From Paenibacillaceae bacterium (GTDB lineage: Bacteria; Bacillota; Bacilli; Paenibacillales; NBRC-103111): a DNA stretch of 64,000 nt. The notes beneath the pieces were generated by a model that made no database searches, was not told the origin of the DNA, and saw only the letters and a list, made by a program, of their open reading frames with translations. Position 1 is the stretch's first letter. Each line of letters starts with the position of its first letter. Of the stretch, positions 7,926 to 15,959 are shown piece after piece. The translations under genes and the position numbers were made by a program. The stretch is from positions 1-64,000 of the forward strand of contig JAQSYI010000021.1 in the NCBI GenBank assembly GCA_029256185.1. The letters run 5' to 3'.

Positions 7926-8375
7926 GTGAGCATCATGGAAAAATCAGCTCTGGATATATCCGCTGTGCTGCTTCGCGCTTATGAATTGGGAGATATGATA
8001 CTGGCTTCACAGGAAGTCTCCGATTATTTGCGCGGCAAAGAGCTGGTGGCCGGTGACAACGAAGCCCAGGCTCTAATAGGGAAGCTGGCGCGGAATAAGG
8101 AATTGTTCGGGGAGTGCCAGCGCTTCGGGCACTTCCATCCCGAGTACCACAAAGCGCTGGATGCCGTGTCCGCTGTGCAGGCGGAGCTGGATGCCTTGGT
8201 CAGCGTGAAGCGGTTTAAGGAAGCGGAGGAGAAGCTGGATGACCTGCTGTACGAGATTTCCCGGACCATTGCCTATTCCGTGTCCGGGAGCGTCAAGGTT
8301 CCCTCCAACAAGCTGCAGCCGGAGGCAGGCGGCTGCAGCACCGGCGGGGGCTGCAGCGGCAAGTGCGGCGGATAG
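7926..8375 (+). CDS. ylbF: YlbF/RicF family regulator
   Basis: 149-residue protein of the Com_YlbF family. In B. subtilis YlbF (RicF) forms the Fe-S cluster-binding Y-complex with YmcA and YaaT. This complex steers RNase Y cleavage and supports competence, biofilm formation and sporulation. The helical body spans residues 5-115 and the tail ends in CSTGGGCSGKC, three Cys that fit the cluster-ligand role reported for the YlbF C-terminus. I choose GTG 7926 because AGGAG lies 9 bases upstream; the ATG at 7935 is possible. It starts 40 bp after the helicase-associated gene and may be cotranscribed with it. In Bacillus it directly precedes ylbG, but here an asparaginase gene on the other strand lies between them. 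Confidence 0.88.
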   Translation: MSIMEKSALDISAVLLRAYELGDMILASQEVSDYLRGKELVAGDNEAQALIGKLARNKELFGECQRFGHFHPEYHKALDAVSAVQAELDALVSVKRFKEAEEKLDDLLYEISRTIAYSVSGSVKVPSNKLQPEAGGCSTGGGCSGKCGG

Positions 8376-8401
8376 GCAGAGGCGGAGGATTGCATTATCG
8401 G

Positions 8402-9424
8402 CTATGCGCGGCTGTGCAGCTGGAAGACCGGCTCAATGGCCCCTACGTGAGTCCCTTTCCAGTTGCGCACCTGGGGCTTGTGAAACTCCTTCAGGAGCTC
8501 TCCCTCTGAAGCTGTCAGCCATCCCAACTGGAGCAGCGCCTCAGTGACGGCGGGATAGATGGCCCTTTGGGAGCCGTCCTCGATTTTGAGGGCAAGTCCC
8601 ATGGAGAGCGACGGAACCATCAATGCGAATACCCCCTCGGCTCCCATCTTGCCGATGATTCTGCCGCGGGTGGCTTCGATCAGCCGGGTATCATAGCGGC
8701 CTGTGCCCGCCAACTGGAAGGGATGCGCCCTCAGGGCCTCCACAATGCGGCGTGCAGCCACTGATCTGGAGGATGGGCTATTATCGGCGGACAGCGCGCC
8801 CAACCTGGCATATGCCGCTGCCAAACGGTTCAGGGGCAATCCGAACACGGGTACTCCGCAGCCGTCTGTGCCAAGAATGATCTGATCGCGGGGAAAGCCC
8901 GCCATCTGGCTGACCGTATCCAGCATGCACTGCTGCACCGGATGGTCCGGATTCATATAATCCTTTGTGTCCGCCTTGAGCACGAGAGCCAGGGCCAGCA
9001 TGCCCGCATGTTTGCCTGAACAGTTATTGTGCAGCTCGCTCGGTTTATGTCCTGCTTCCGCCAGTTTGGCGGCGGCGCTGGGGTCGAAGGGGATATGGGG
9101 ACCGCACAGCAGGCATTGCTGCGGCAGGCGGAGTTTATTGAGCATGGATGCTACGGTGGCGGTGTGGCGCACCTCCCCGTTGTGGGAGGCGCAGAGGATG
9201 GCGATTTCCTCCGTTGTGAAGCCATAGATGTCCGCCGCGCCGGCTTCCATTACCTGAAGGGCCTGAACAGGCTTCATGGAGGAGCGGGCGAAGACAAAGG
9301 CTTCCGGGTCGCCCGATGAGTAGAAGATACGGCCTGACGGGTCTGCAACGGCAATATGGCCCCGATGGAGGCTCTCGGCGAGGGGGCCCCTGGTAACTTT
9401 CAGCAACAGATCTGAGCTGGACAT
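8402..9424 (-). CDS. Asparaginase II family protein
   Basis: 340-residue protein of the Asparaginase_II family (PF06089-like, the Rhizobium etli AnsA type), unrelated in fold to E. coli AnsA/AnsB. Members hydrolyse L-asparagine to aspartate and ammonia. Motifs seen: RSSMKPVQALQV near residue 47, CASHNGE near 78, NNCSGKHAGML near 133 and GTDGCGVPVF near 185; these Ser/Lys/Cys residues form the family's catalytic region. The ATG at 9424 has GGAGAT 8 bases upstream. The gene is convergent with ylbF (26 bp gap, no terminator seen) and divergent from ylbG. Cytoplasmic, with no signal peptide. It separates the usually adjacent ylbF and ylbG. Confidence 0.88.
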   Translation of the reverse strand: MSSSDLLLKVTRGPLAESLHRGHIAVADPSGRIFYSSGDPEAFVFARSSMKPVQALQVMEAGAADIYGFTTEEIAILCASHNGEVRHTATVASMLNKLRLPQQCLLCGPHIPFDPSAAAKLAEAGHKPSELHNNCSGKHAGMLALALVLKADTKDYMNPDHPVQQCMLDTVSQMAGFPRDQIILGTDGCGVPVFGLPLNRLAAAYARLGALSADNSPSSRSVAARRIVEALRAHPFQLAGTGRYDTRLIEATRGRIIGKMGAEGVFALMVPSLSMGLALKIEDGSQRAIYPAVTEALLQLGWLTASEGELLKEFHKPQVRNWKGTHVGAIEPVFQLHSRA

Positions 9425-9495
9425 ACGTAAACATCTCCATTTATCTCAATTTCATTTTGATAGCGGCGCTTGCTTAAAGAAGGAGAGGGAGCACA

Positions 9496-9777
9496 ATGAT
9501 CACAGGAAGAACCGGCCTTATTGTTTGGGTAAACGATGTTAAGCCCGCGAAAAATCTGGAGCGTTTCGGCAGCATTCATTACATCTCCAAGAAAATGTCA
9601 TACGTTGTCCTCTACACCTACACGGACAAACTGGATGAAACCATGAAGGGGCTGCAGCGTCTCCCGTACGTCAAAAAGGTGGAACGCTCTTACCGCAATG
9701 AAATCCAGACCGAATACACGAGCAGCACTCCGGACCAGTTCAAGAAAAACCTCAGGACACTTGGGGTATCCGAGTAA
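9496..9777 (+). CDS. ylbG: YlbG family protein (DUF2129)
   Basis: 93-residue protein conserved in Bacillales, of unknown biochemical function. The N-terminal GRTGLIVWVNDVKPAKNLERFGSIHYISKK and the central LPYVKKVERSYR are typical of the YlbG family. It is short, basic and without membrane segments. The ribosome binding site is AAGGAGAGGG and the start ATG is clear. In B. subtilis ylbG follows ylbF, which supports the naming although the asparaginase gene now lies between them. A terminator follows 45 bp downstream. Confidence 0.88.
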   Translation: MITGRTGLIVWVNDVKPAKNLERFGSIHYISKKMSYVVLYTYTDKLDETMKGLQRLPYVKKVERSYRNEIQTEYTSSTPDQFKKNLRTLGVSE

Positions 9778-9822
9778 GCGGCAACCTTGCCCGCCGGGTC
9801 AAAGCCGGGATACTGACAGAAG

Positions 9823-9857
9823 ATGCCTCCGAATCTCTTCGGTGGCGTTTTTTTTTG
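9823..9857 (+). terminator. Rho-independent terminator after ylbG
   Basis: Stem ATGCCTCCGAA / TTCGGTGGCGT with one internal mismatch and a 4-base loop, followed by nine T residues. Confidence 0.85.
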
Positions 9858-10322
9858 TGCAAATGCCGAATGCCTGCATTCCCTCTATCATAATATTCTA
9901 TTTTTTACTTTTTGGCGAATTGTGATTCCCGTTTCCGTCAGCCAATGTCCCTTTCTTACGTTAAAGAGGACAAGGAGAGTGGGGCTATAAGGAAATCTTG
10001 GATTTGAATTTTGGACAAGGATGGCTTATATTTGAAGGAATAAACAAACGACATCTTTGCCGCGGGTCGGTTTGCTGGAATTCGGTGCAGCTTGATATTC
10101 CATATATTTCATCTTTTTGGAGGTCATGAGATATTTTTTCGACATGAGAAGGGGCTTCAAATTTTAGTAGTATTCCCCCGTTAAAAGCATATTTTATAGA
10201 TTCTATTAAAAAATGGAAAAATTAAGATTGGAAATAATAGTTTGATAGGGTATTATATATTCATAGATTATAAAGTATATAGGTCAATTGTCCTGTTTGT
10301 GGCAAGAGAGGAGTGAAGAAGC
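9858..10322. other. AT-rich intergenic region upstream of an unknown gene
   Basis: This 465-bp stretch is clearly richer in A+T than its surroundings, especially 10130-10290 (runs such as TATTATATATTCATAG). No convincing ORF is present. A GGAGGTC immediately before an ATG at 10127 opens a frame of only 13 codons (MRYFFDMRRGFKF), but the site is too close to be an efficient start. TTGATA near 10240 with several TATAAA/TATTAT options downstream could be the promoter of the next gene. The base composition suggests recent acquisition or a regulatory leader. Confidence 0.4.
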
Positions 10323-10760
10323 ATGAGAGATAAACAGATGGAAAGATGGAATACCTACGAACCCTTCTTTGTAGTGCTGGGAGACAAGAAGGTGGCGGAT
10401 ATCGTGATTACCAATCACGCCAGATCCCGCTGGACAGACCGGGTGGAGAGTGAAAAAACCGGATTTGAAGATATTTGCGCCTATCTGTGGGACAAATTGA
10501 AGAACGGCGGCATCGAACCGTACTATCGCAATGAGCAGGATGTTTATTTGATTGATGATGATCTTGTCATGGTAGCCGAATTCTCACCGTTGGATAACGA
10601 GATGGATCTGGCTGGCGGCATCATCCACAAGATGATCGTGGTTACCTTTCTTGGGCGGATGTCGGAAACGATTGAACTGCGCGATCTCAAGTCCTACTAT
10701 TCCTGGCTTCGGCATTCCCGCAGGATGACACTGATCAAAAACAGCCGCAAGCGCAAATAA
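10323..10760 (+). CDS. Hypothetical protein, 145 aa
   Basis: I do not recognise this family. The protein is soluble and has a basic C-terminus (SRRMTLIKNSRKRK). Residues 23-45 (KVADIVITNHARSRWTDRVE in part) resemble the 'NHARxRWxxRV' start seen in small proteins of diverse function, but this is only a visual likeness. Acidic and aromatic positions (NEQDVYLIDDDLVMVAEF) suggest a mixed alpha/beta fold. The start ATG follows GAGAGGAG by about 11 bases. Coding sequence is less GC-rich than its neighbours and follows an AT-rich spacer, which could mean transfer. It ends before a bidirectional terminator shared with the convergent cupin gene. Confidence 0.75.
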   Translation: MRDKQMERWNTYEPFFVVLGDKKVADIVITNHARSRWTDRVESEKTGFEDICAYLWDKLKNGGIEPYYRNEQDVYLIDDDLVMVAEFSPLDNEMDLAGGIIHKMIVVTFLGRMSETIELRDLKSYYSWLRHSRRMTLIKNSRKRK

Positions 10761-10814
10761 CAGCTGTTGTTCCCCAGATTCACCGCATGCAGGCTTTCTT
10801 ATGCCGGACGCCAA

Positions 10815-10849
10815 AACGAGCAGCCAGGGAATTTCCCAAGCTGCTCGTT
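10815..10849. terminator. Bidirectional terminator between convergent genes
   Basis: Perfect 10-bp stem AACGAGCAGC / GCTGCTCGTT with a 15-base loop, between the end of the 145-aa gene and the end of the cupin gene. T-runs on both sides are short. Confidence 0.6.
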
Positions 10850-10854
10850 CGCGT

Positions 10855-11496
10855 TTACCACGTCTGATAAGAAGGATAGGGGTAAGCCGGATACGGATAA
10901 GACGGCGCGTAATAGCTGCGGGGATAAGGAGCGGCATGGGCGGGGAGGCTGGGGATTTGACCCGTGCAATCCCCGGGCGGACCGATGATGACCGTTTTTT
11001 GGAGAGGCGCCAGCGCTTCTTTCAGTTTGGATTCGTCCAGGCAATAGGTATGGGCCAGGACATTGGCGGGGGTAAGGCGCAGGATATCCGAGCCGAAGAT
11101 CACTTCCGGATTAGGTGCGTCAAAGACCGCGAGCAGATGGGTGTTGTCCGTCGTGGCGTATTCGTAATGCCACCATCCCTTCGGAACATTCGCCACCTGC
11201 CCCGGAACAATGTGAAAGGTCATTAATTCATTGGTGAACGGGTTGATGATGGCCACTACCGCTTCTCCAGCGATGGCATACACCAGCTCGGAGGCATTCT
11301 GATGATAGTGGGGCTCCACCACGTTGCCCGTGCTTAAGAAGATATCCAGCAGGGAGCTGTTCCCCAATGAATTCATGTCCTTGATGGACAACCGGTTGAT
11401 ATAGTTCTGATCGTCCTTCTTGAAGAACACGTCATTGTTCAGGTCAAATGTAAATTGCGTAGGTACAGTGTTGACATCCGTATATGAACCAGGCAC
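10855..11496 (-). CDS. Single-domain cupin protein with Tyr/Pro-rich tail
   Basis: 213-residue protein with a complete cupin motif 1 (G-x5-HYH-x4-E-x6-G, residues about 57-77) and a motif 2 (GQVANVPKGWWH, near 98). It should fold as a beta-barrel and bind a metal through the two His of HYH, the Glu and the later His. The last ~30 residues are rich in Tyr and Pro (repeated YPYP, SYP), as in some spore-coat or cell-surface proteins. Function within the cupin family (oxalate decarboxylase-like, isomerase, storage) cannot be decided. The start is GTG at 11496 with AAGGAAGG 7 bases upstream. No signal peptide. A spore-coat role is only an inference from the tail. Confidence 0.8.
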   Translation of the reverse strand: MPGSYTDVNTVPTQFTFDLNNDVFFKKDDQNYINRLSIKDMNSLGNSSLLDIFLSTGNVVEPHYHQNASELVYAIAGEAVVAIINPFTNELMTFHIVPGQVANVPKGWWHYEYATTDNTHLLAVFDAPNPEVIFGSDILRLTPANVLAHTYCLDESKLKEALAPLQKTVIIGPPGDCTGQIPSLPAHAAPYPRSYYAPSYPYPAYPYPSYQTW

Positions 11497-11599
11497 TGCG
11501 TTTCCTTCCTTTCCTAAAGAGCAGAATGGTGTTAATGGAATATGGTATGTATCTGCCCATCTGGATGTTCGCCCAAAAGGAGAAAGTGGGCAGCAGGAA

Positions 11600-11637
11600 G
11601 AAAAGCCCGCCGCATCTATGATGCAGCAGGCTTTTCG
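11600..11637 (-). terminator. Rho-independent terminator after the 64-aa gene
   Basis: Inverted repeat GAAAAGCC..GC.GCATC / GATGC.GC..GGCTTTT around a TAT loop (11600-11635); on the minus strand it ends in a T-rich GGGCTTTTCTTCC. It separates the 64-aa gene from the cupin gene. Confidence 0.65.
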
Positions 11638-11658
11638 CCAAGCTTATGTACTTTTGTA

Positions 11659-11853
11659 TTAGACGGTCTTAACCTCTACCAGCCTTCTCAAGTACCGGTC
11701 CCCGCCGATCACCTGCAGCAAGTCCCGGGAATAGGAGACCAGCGTGCCCCGGTAATCCACTTCACCGTCTAGCAACACCTCTACTTCCTGTTTGAACTGA
11801 AGGGCATAATCAAAATCTGCATCATCTCTCAATGCTATTCCTGGGCGCATCAT
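11659..11853 (-). CDS. Small hypothetical protein, 64 aa
   Basis: I do not recognise this small protein. From the ATG at 11853 (AAGGAGAG 5 bases upstream; a second ATG follows at 11850) it begins MMRPGIALRDDADFDYALQF. It then shows an alternating hydrophobic pattern (EVEVLLDGEVDYRGTLVSYS, LLQVIGGDRYLRRLVEV) that suggests a small all-beta, SH3- or Sm-like barrel. There is no signal peptide or membrane segment. An upstream extension of 22 codons to 11919 is open but lacks a ribosome binding site. It is a separate transcription unit, bounded by its own terminator. Confidence 0.65.
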   Translation of the reverse strand: MMRPGIALRDDADFDYALQFKQEVEVLLDGEVDYRGTLVSYSRDLLQVIGGDRYLRRLVEVKTV

Positions 11854-12105
11854 GAACACTCTCCTTGGGTTTGTTATTAGGTAGACACTGCAAGAGGGAC
11901 AGTTGTAACGCTCGTTCAAATAACGTTCAATACTTTAGCTGTATCTGTAAAAAATGCTGAAAAGTGGAGGGGCGGACGCTTGAACTAAAGGAGGTTTTGG
12001 ATGCGGCGTGATAAAAGTTTATTTTCTGCTGCCAATTGGTATATGATGGAGTAGATAAACTTGGCGTGTGCAGGTACGAAAAATGAATGGGATGGTGACA
12101 GCAGC

Positions 12106-13017
12106 ATGGCCTTGAATTTTCACCAACTGCACATTTTTTTTACGGTTTCCGAGAAGGGGAGCTTCTCCGGAGCGGCACAAGTGCTGCATATGACCCAGCC
12201 TGCCGTCACCATGCAGGTCCAGTCGCTGGAAGAGTACTTCGGCGCGAAGCTGTTCTCCCGTACGACGAAGAAGATTGAGCTTACGGAAGCGGGGAGGGCG
12301 CTGCTTCCCTTCGCCAAGCGCAGCATCGAGCTTATGCGGGAGACGGAAGTGGGTATGTCCCATTTTACCCATATGCTGGAAGGCAGGCTGCATCTGGGGG
12401 CAAGTCTAACTATTGGTGAATATATTCTGCCGCGGCTGCTTGGGCCCTTCGGCAGGGAGTTCCCCCATATTTCCGTCAGCATGAAAGTGATGAATACCAC
12501 GCAAATTGTCGAGGAGATTATGCTTCACCAGCTTACCTTCGGACTGGTGGAAGCTCCTATTGATGATCCCAGCATTCAGATGGACCCGGTTCTCAGTGAC
12601 GAGCTGAAGCTGATCGTGCCTGCAGGCCATGATCTGGCCCGCAAAGAAACGGTCACCATTGAGGATGCCCTGCAATATCCGTTTGTTCTGAGGGAACAGG
12701 GTTCAGGGACCAGACGGGTCATGGAGGAGGAACTGCTGCGCCGTGGCAAGCAGCCTTCGGAAATGAAAATTCTGATGGAGCTGGGCAGCACAGGAGCCGT
12801 TAAATCCGCAGTGGAAGCCAATCTGGGGGTATCCATTCTCTCCCAATCCTCCATCAAGCACGAGCTGACGCTGGGGGTGCTGGTGGCCAGGAATATTGAA
12901 GGCATCCGCTTCGTGCGCAGCTTCTATTCGGTGCATCTGAAATCCACGCTGCTTCCTATCTCGGCAGTGACATTCCTGATGTTCATGAAGGAGCGCGACC
13001 TGAGCCAGTGGCTTTGA
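12106..13017 (+). CDS. LysR-family transcriptional regulator
   Basis: 303-residue LysR-type regulator. The N-terminal winged helix-turn-helix (residues 1-60, FHQLHIFFTVSEKGSFSGAA, then MTQPAVTMQVQSLEEYFGAKLF) is followed by a linker helix and a two-lobed substrate-binding-like effector domain (about 90-300). The effector domain has the REQGSGTRR and NLGVSILSQ segments common to the CysL/CbbR/selenium-associated subgroup. It should bind DNA as a tetramer. The effector and targets are not determined; CysL-like control of sulfur genes is one possibility. The start at 12106 is preceded by only a weak GGTGA. Downstream lies a large hairpin, then the PHP and galU genes. Confidence 0.88.
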   Translation: MALNFHQLHIFFTVSEKGSFSGAAQVLHMTQPAVTMQVQSLEEYFGAKLFSRTTKKIELTEAGRALLPFAKRSIELMRETEVGMSHFTHMLEGRLHLGASLTIGEYILPRLLGPFGREFPHISVSMKVMNTTQIVEEIMLHQLTFGLVEAPIDDPSIQMDPVLSDELKLIVPAGHDLARKETVTIEDALQYPFVLREQGSGTRRVMEEELLRRGKQPSEMKILMELGSTGAVKSAVEANLGVSILSQSSIKHELTLGVLVARNIEGIRFVRSFYSVHLKSTLLPISAVTFLMFMKERDLSQWL

Positions 13018-13039
13018 AAATAGTCCCCCAAATCACAAT

Positions 13040-13126
13040 CCCCCAAAAGTGACGAGAGGCTTCGAAGTAAAATCCGGGTACTTTTGGGGGAGCCCTCGAA
13101 TGAAAATGCCACAATCGGGCATTTTC
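13040..13126. repeat. Large hairpin pair between the LysR and PHP genes
   Basis: An 11-bp perfect inverted repeat, CCCCCAAAAGT (13040-13050) / ACTTTTGGGGG (13080-13090), encloses a 29-base loop that contains CTTCGAAG. A partial direct copy (TCCCCCAAA) lies just upstream at 13024. A second hairpin GAAAATGCC / GGCATTTTC follows at 13102-13126. The second could terminate the LysR transcript, though no T-tract follows. The first looks like a mobile or structural repeat. Confidence 0.55.
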
Positions 13127-13160
13127 GTAAAAAAGCCCTTAAAACAGGGAGTGAAGCAAT

Positions 13161-14024
13161 ATGATGAATGAAAGGTATGTGGATCTGCATACTCATACAA
13201 TAGTTTCCGATGGAACGGGAACCCCCGCTGACAATGTCCGTTTGGCCCGGGAGGCCGGGTTGTATGCAGTTGCCATCACCGATCATGATACCATAGCGGG
13301 GCTTAAGGAGGCGGAAGCCGCCGGGCAGCGTCTGGGCGTGGTTGTTGTCCCGGGTGTGGAATTGAGTACGGTAGCCGAAGGAAAAGATATCCATGTGCTG
13401 GGATACTACATGGACACAGGCGACGATCTGTTTCTGTCCCGCCTGGAGGAGCTCCGCTCCGTCAGGGATATCCGCAACGAGATGATGGTATCACGGTTAA
13501 GGGAATTGGGGATGGCAGTTACGATGGAGGAGCTGCAGAGCCGCCGCGGCAGCGGCGGGGCCGCCGTGACGGTGGGGCGGCCCCATATTGCCGGACTGCT
13601 GGTCGAGAAGGGCTATGCGGTCTCCCTCCGGGATGCATTTGACCGTTACCTGGGCGAAGGGGCGGCCGCTTATGTGAATCCGCCGCGCATCAGACCGGAG
13701 ACTGCCGTCGAATGGATTCATGAAGCAGGCGGCGCGGCGGTGCTCGCCCATCCCGGCCTGTACGGCAAGGATGCCCTGGTAGAGAAGCTGGCGGCAGGCG
13801 GACTGGACGGGATTGAGGCGTATCATTCCGATCATTGCGAAGATGATGTGGAGCGTTACCTGGGAGTTGCCAAACGGCACGGACTCTTGGTAACGGCGGG
13901 GTCCGATTACCACGGTGAACGCAATGGAGCGGTGTTTCACGGGGCGCTGGGTTCCCGGCGCATCTCCACCGGAGTACTGGAAGAGCTCAAGACAAGGGCT
14001 GCTGCTTACAGAATGAATCGTTAG
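13161..14024 (+). CDS. PHP-domain phosphoesterase (TrpH/YciV type)
   Basis: 287-residue metal-dependent phosphoesterase. All PHP motifs are present: DLHTHTIVSDGT (residue 8), ITDHDT (40), PGVELST (67), AVLAHPG (193) and GSDYHG (251). These build a trinuclear metal site. E. coli YciV (RNase AM) removes 5'-terminal nucleotides or 3'-phosphates from small RNA and nucleotide substrates; this protein likely hydrolyses a similar nucleotide phosphodiester, but the substrate is inferred. GGGAGTG precedes the ATG by about 8 bases. The stop lies 21 bp before galU, so the two genes probably form an operon. Confidence 0.88.
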   Translation: MMNERYVDLHTHTIVSDGTGTPADNVRLAREAGLYAVAITDHDTIAGLKEAEAAGQRLGVVVVPGVELSTVAEGKDIHVLGYYMDTGDDLFLSRLEELRSVRDIRNEMMVSRLRELGMAVTMEELQSRRGSGGAAVTVGRPHIAGLLVEKGYAVSLRDAFDRYLGEGAAAYVNPPRIRPETAVEWIHEAGGAAVLAHPGLYGKDALVEKLAAGGLDGIEAYHSDHCEDDVERYLGVAKRHGLLVTAGSDYHGERNGAVFHGALGSRRISTGVLEELKTRAAAYRMNR

Positions 14025-14045
14025 TTAAAGAGGAGTGATTTTTTT

Positions 14046-14924
14046 ATGAAGATCAGGAAAGCGATTATTCCCGCCGCAGGCCTGGGAACCCGGTTTTTGC
14101 CTGCCACCAAAGCACAGCCCAAGGAAATGCTGCCAATTGTGGATAAACCCTCGATCCAATATATTGTGGAGGAGGCCATCGCTTCGGGCATCGAGGATAT
14201 CCTGATTGTGACCGGCCGCAACAAACGGGCGATTGAGGATCATTTTGACAAGTCGGTGGAATTGGAGCTGATGCTGGCCCAGAGCGGCAAGGATGAGCTC
14301 TTGCATCTGGTTCAGGCGGTATCCAATATAGCGGATGTCCATTATATCCGCCAGAAGGAGCCTCTCGGCCTGGGGCATGCGGTGCTGTGCGCCCGCAAAT
14401 TTATCGGCAACGAGCCGTTTGCGCTGTTGTTAGGCGATGATATTATTGATTCCGATCCTCCCTGCTTAAAAGGAATGCTGGATTTGTACGAGCGGACCGA
14501 AACATCGGTAATCGGCGTGCAGGAGGTGGACTGGAGCGAGGTGGATAAATACGGGATCATCTCTCCCGGTGCCGTCCACGGCGGCGTCCAGTATATTCAG
14601 GATCTGGTGGAGAAGCCGGACCGCGATCAGGCTCTGTCCAATCTGGCGGTCATCGGGCGCTATGTCATCGAACCGGAAATATTCGATATTCTGGAGCATC
14701 AGCCGCCCGGCAGGGGAGGAGAAATTCAACTGACCGACGCTCTGCGGATTATGAACAGGGAGAAGTCCATGGCCGCATTCCGGCACGCAGGCGAACGGTA
14801 TGATACGGGAGATAAGCTGGGATACATAGAGGCGACAATCGAATTTGCGCTGAAGCGCAAGGATTTGGCTCCTCCGCTGCGTTCTTATCTGCGCAGGCTG
14901 GTGGAGAGGCTGGGGGAGGAATAG
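14046..14924 (+). CDS. galU: UTP-glucose-1-phosphate uridylyltransferase
   Basis: 292-residue nucleotidyltransferase making UDP-glucose from UTP and glucose-1-phosphate, the precursor for glycolipid anchors, teichoic acid glycosylation and polysaccharides. Motifs: IPAAGLGTRFLPATKAQPKEMLPIVDKP in the first 35 residues (nucleotide loop and sugar-phosphate Lys), QKEPLGLGHAV near 101 and LLGDDI near 127. Length is typical. GAGGAG precedes the ATG by 9 bases. It is the second gene of a probable operon with the PHP gene and ends at a strong terminator. Confidence 0.95.
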   Translation: MKIRKAIIPAAGLGTRFLPATKAQPKEMLPIVDKPSIQYIVEEAIASGIEDILIVTGRNKRAIEDHFDKSVELELMLAQSGKDELLHLVQAVSNIADVHYIRQKEPLGLGHAVLCARKFIGNEPFALLLGDDIIDSDPPCLKGMLDLYERTETSVIGVQEVDWSEVDKYGIISPGAVHGGVQYIQDLVEKPDRDQALSNLAVIGRYVIEPEIFDILEHQPPGRGGEIQLTDALRIMNREKSMAAFRHAGERYDTGDKLGYIEATIEFALKRKDLAPPLRSYLRRLVERLGEE

Positions 14925-14941
14925 CGGTCCCACGACAGAAA

Positions 14942-14972
14942 ACCCGCGGGCGCGTAAGCCCGCGGGTGATTT
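14942..14972. terminator. Bidirectional terminator downstream of galU and the SGNH gene
   Basis: Perfect 10-bp GC-rich stem ACCCGCGGGC (14942-14951) / GCCCGCGGGT (14958-14967). T-rich sequence lies on the plus side (GATTTTCG) and, on the minus strand, GGGTTTTCTG follows. Confidence 0.85.
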
Positions 14973-14980
14973 TCGTCCAA

Positions 14981-15066
14981 GTCTCAGAAAGTATAAACGT
15001 GGAAGCGGCTCGACTTCTTGACAAACGCATCAGCGTCAAAAGGACGCCGATAGGCGTTTATCCTCG
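14981..15066 (+). repeat. Structured dispersed repeat, copy A
   Basis: This ~86-bp element is shared with copy B (17744-17830, opposite strand) and copy C (47415-47497). It begins GTCTCAGAAAGTATAAACG and ends CCGATAGGCGTTTATCCTCG. ATAAACG (14993-14999) pairs with CGTTTAT (15055-15061) to close the element. Inside are small hairpins GAAG/CTTC (15002/15014) and GCGTC-AAAAG-GACGC (15033-15047). It lies between the galU/SGNH terminator and the SGNH stop codon. Confidence 0.75.
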
Positions 15067-15074
15067 ATGCAGTA

Positions 15075-15824
15075 TCAACAGTCCGCCGCCAGATCGGATT
15101 TATCCCGCAAGAGGTGGTGATAGTGGGTCCGGACAAACTCCAGCACCTTGTCGGAGATGATTCGGTGACCGTCCTGGTTGGGATGGATGCCGTCCACGCA
15201 GATAAATTTGGTAAAGTCGGGATGCTCCAGGAATGCTCCGCGGATGTCGATGCACTTGGTCTTGGTTTTCTCCGCTACCTTGACAATCGTGGAATTGTAG
15301 CGCTCCTGCCACCAGTAAATCTTGGTGACGCTGCCCAGCCACTTCAGAATATTGGTCTCTGCTTCCGGATTATTCCGGCTGACCCATTTGAAATACTTGT
15401 CGGCGTTCAGCGGCGGCAGATTCATCAGAACCGGCGTGATCTGCAGGCTGCGAAGGTATTCGATGGTTTCAGTCAGCATCCGCTCGAAGGCGGCGAAATC
15501 CGTCTTGGGAATATGATGGGCTTCGGGATTGTCGGCGATCTCGTTCCAGTGGAAATCGCAGTCGTTGCCGCCGTATTCGATCAGCACAATATCCGGCTTT
15601 TCCTTCAATACATCCTTCTTCAGATAGCCTACGCCCTTCATGAGCGTATTGCCGAACCGGGCGGTATTGCGGACCGCTCCCTTCAGCTTGTTCTGCAGGA
15701 GGGACACATAGTTGTCTTCCAGCACCACATACTTACTCTTTAATTCATCATAAATAACTCCCTTGGAAATGGAATCCCCGGAAATCATGTACTTGGTGTC
15801 GTGTTGCCTCGAATCCTCACTCAT
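15075..15824 (-). CDS. SGNH/GDSL-family hydrolase
   Basis: 249-residue esterase/lipase-like hydrolase. The nucleophile block ISGDSISKG lies near residue 14, the GGND oxyanion block (EYGGNDCDF) near 86, and the catalytic Asp-His block DGIHPNQDGH near 213. No signal peptide is visible, so it is probably cytoplasmic. Substrate not determined; relatives deacetylate sugars or cleave esters. The ATG at 15824 follows GGGGTGA by 6 bases; an upstream GTG at 15833 is less likely. The 3' end abuts dispersed repeat copy A. rqcH lies upstream on the same strand, 135 bp away, with no clear terminator between them. Confidence 0.85.
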   Translation of the reverse strand: MSEDSRQHDTKYMISGDSISKGVIYDELKSKYVVLEDNYVSLLQNKLKGAVRNTARFGNTLMKGVGYLKKDVLKEKPDIVLIEYGGNDCDFHWNEIADNPEAHHIPKTDFAAFERMLTETIEYLRSLQITPVLMNLPPLNADKYFKWVSRNNPEAETNILKWLGSVTKIYWWQERYNSTIVKVAEKTKTKCIDIRGAFLEHPDFTKFICVDGIHPNQDGHRIISDKVLEFVRTHYHHLLRDKSDLAADC

Positions 15825-15959
15825 ATTATTCACCCCGAATCATGCAATGGATGCCCCGCATGGGGCTTGCTTCAACTGTAGCACAATGCCGCAAGGATGA
15901 AAAGCGGAAGTCTTCCGTCCAGGATTGACTTCGCCAGCCGGGAGGGCCATGCGCATCTG

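Noticed and set aside
10100..10180. 13-codon peptide frame after GGAGGTC in the AT-rich spacer
   Set aside because: The Shine-Dalgarno site is only 1-2 bases from the ATG and the peptide is unsupported by any family.
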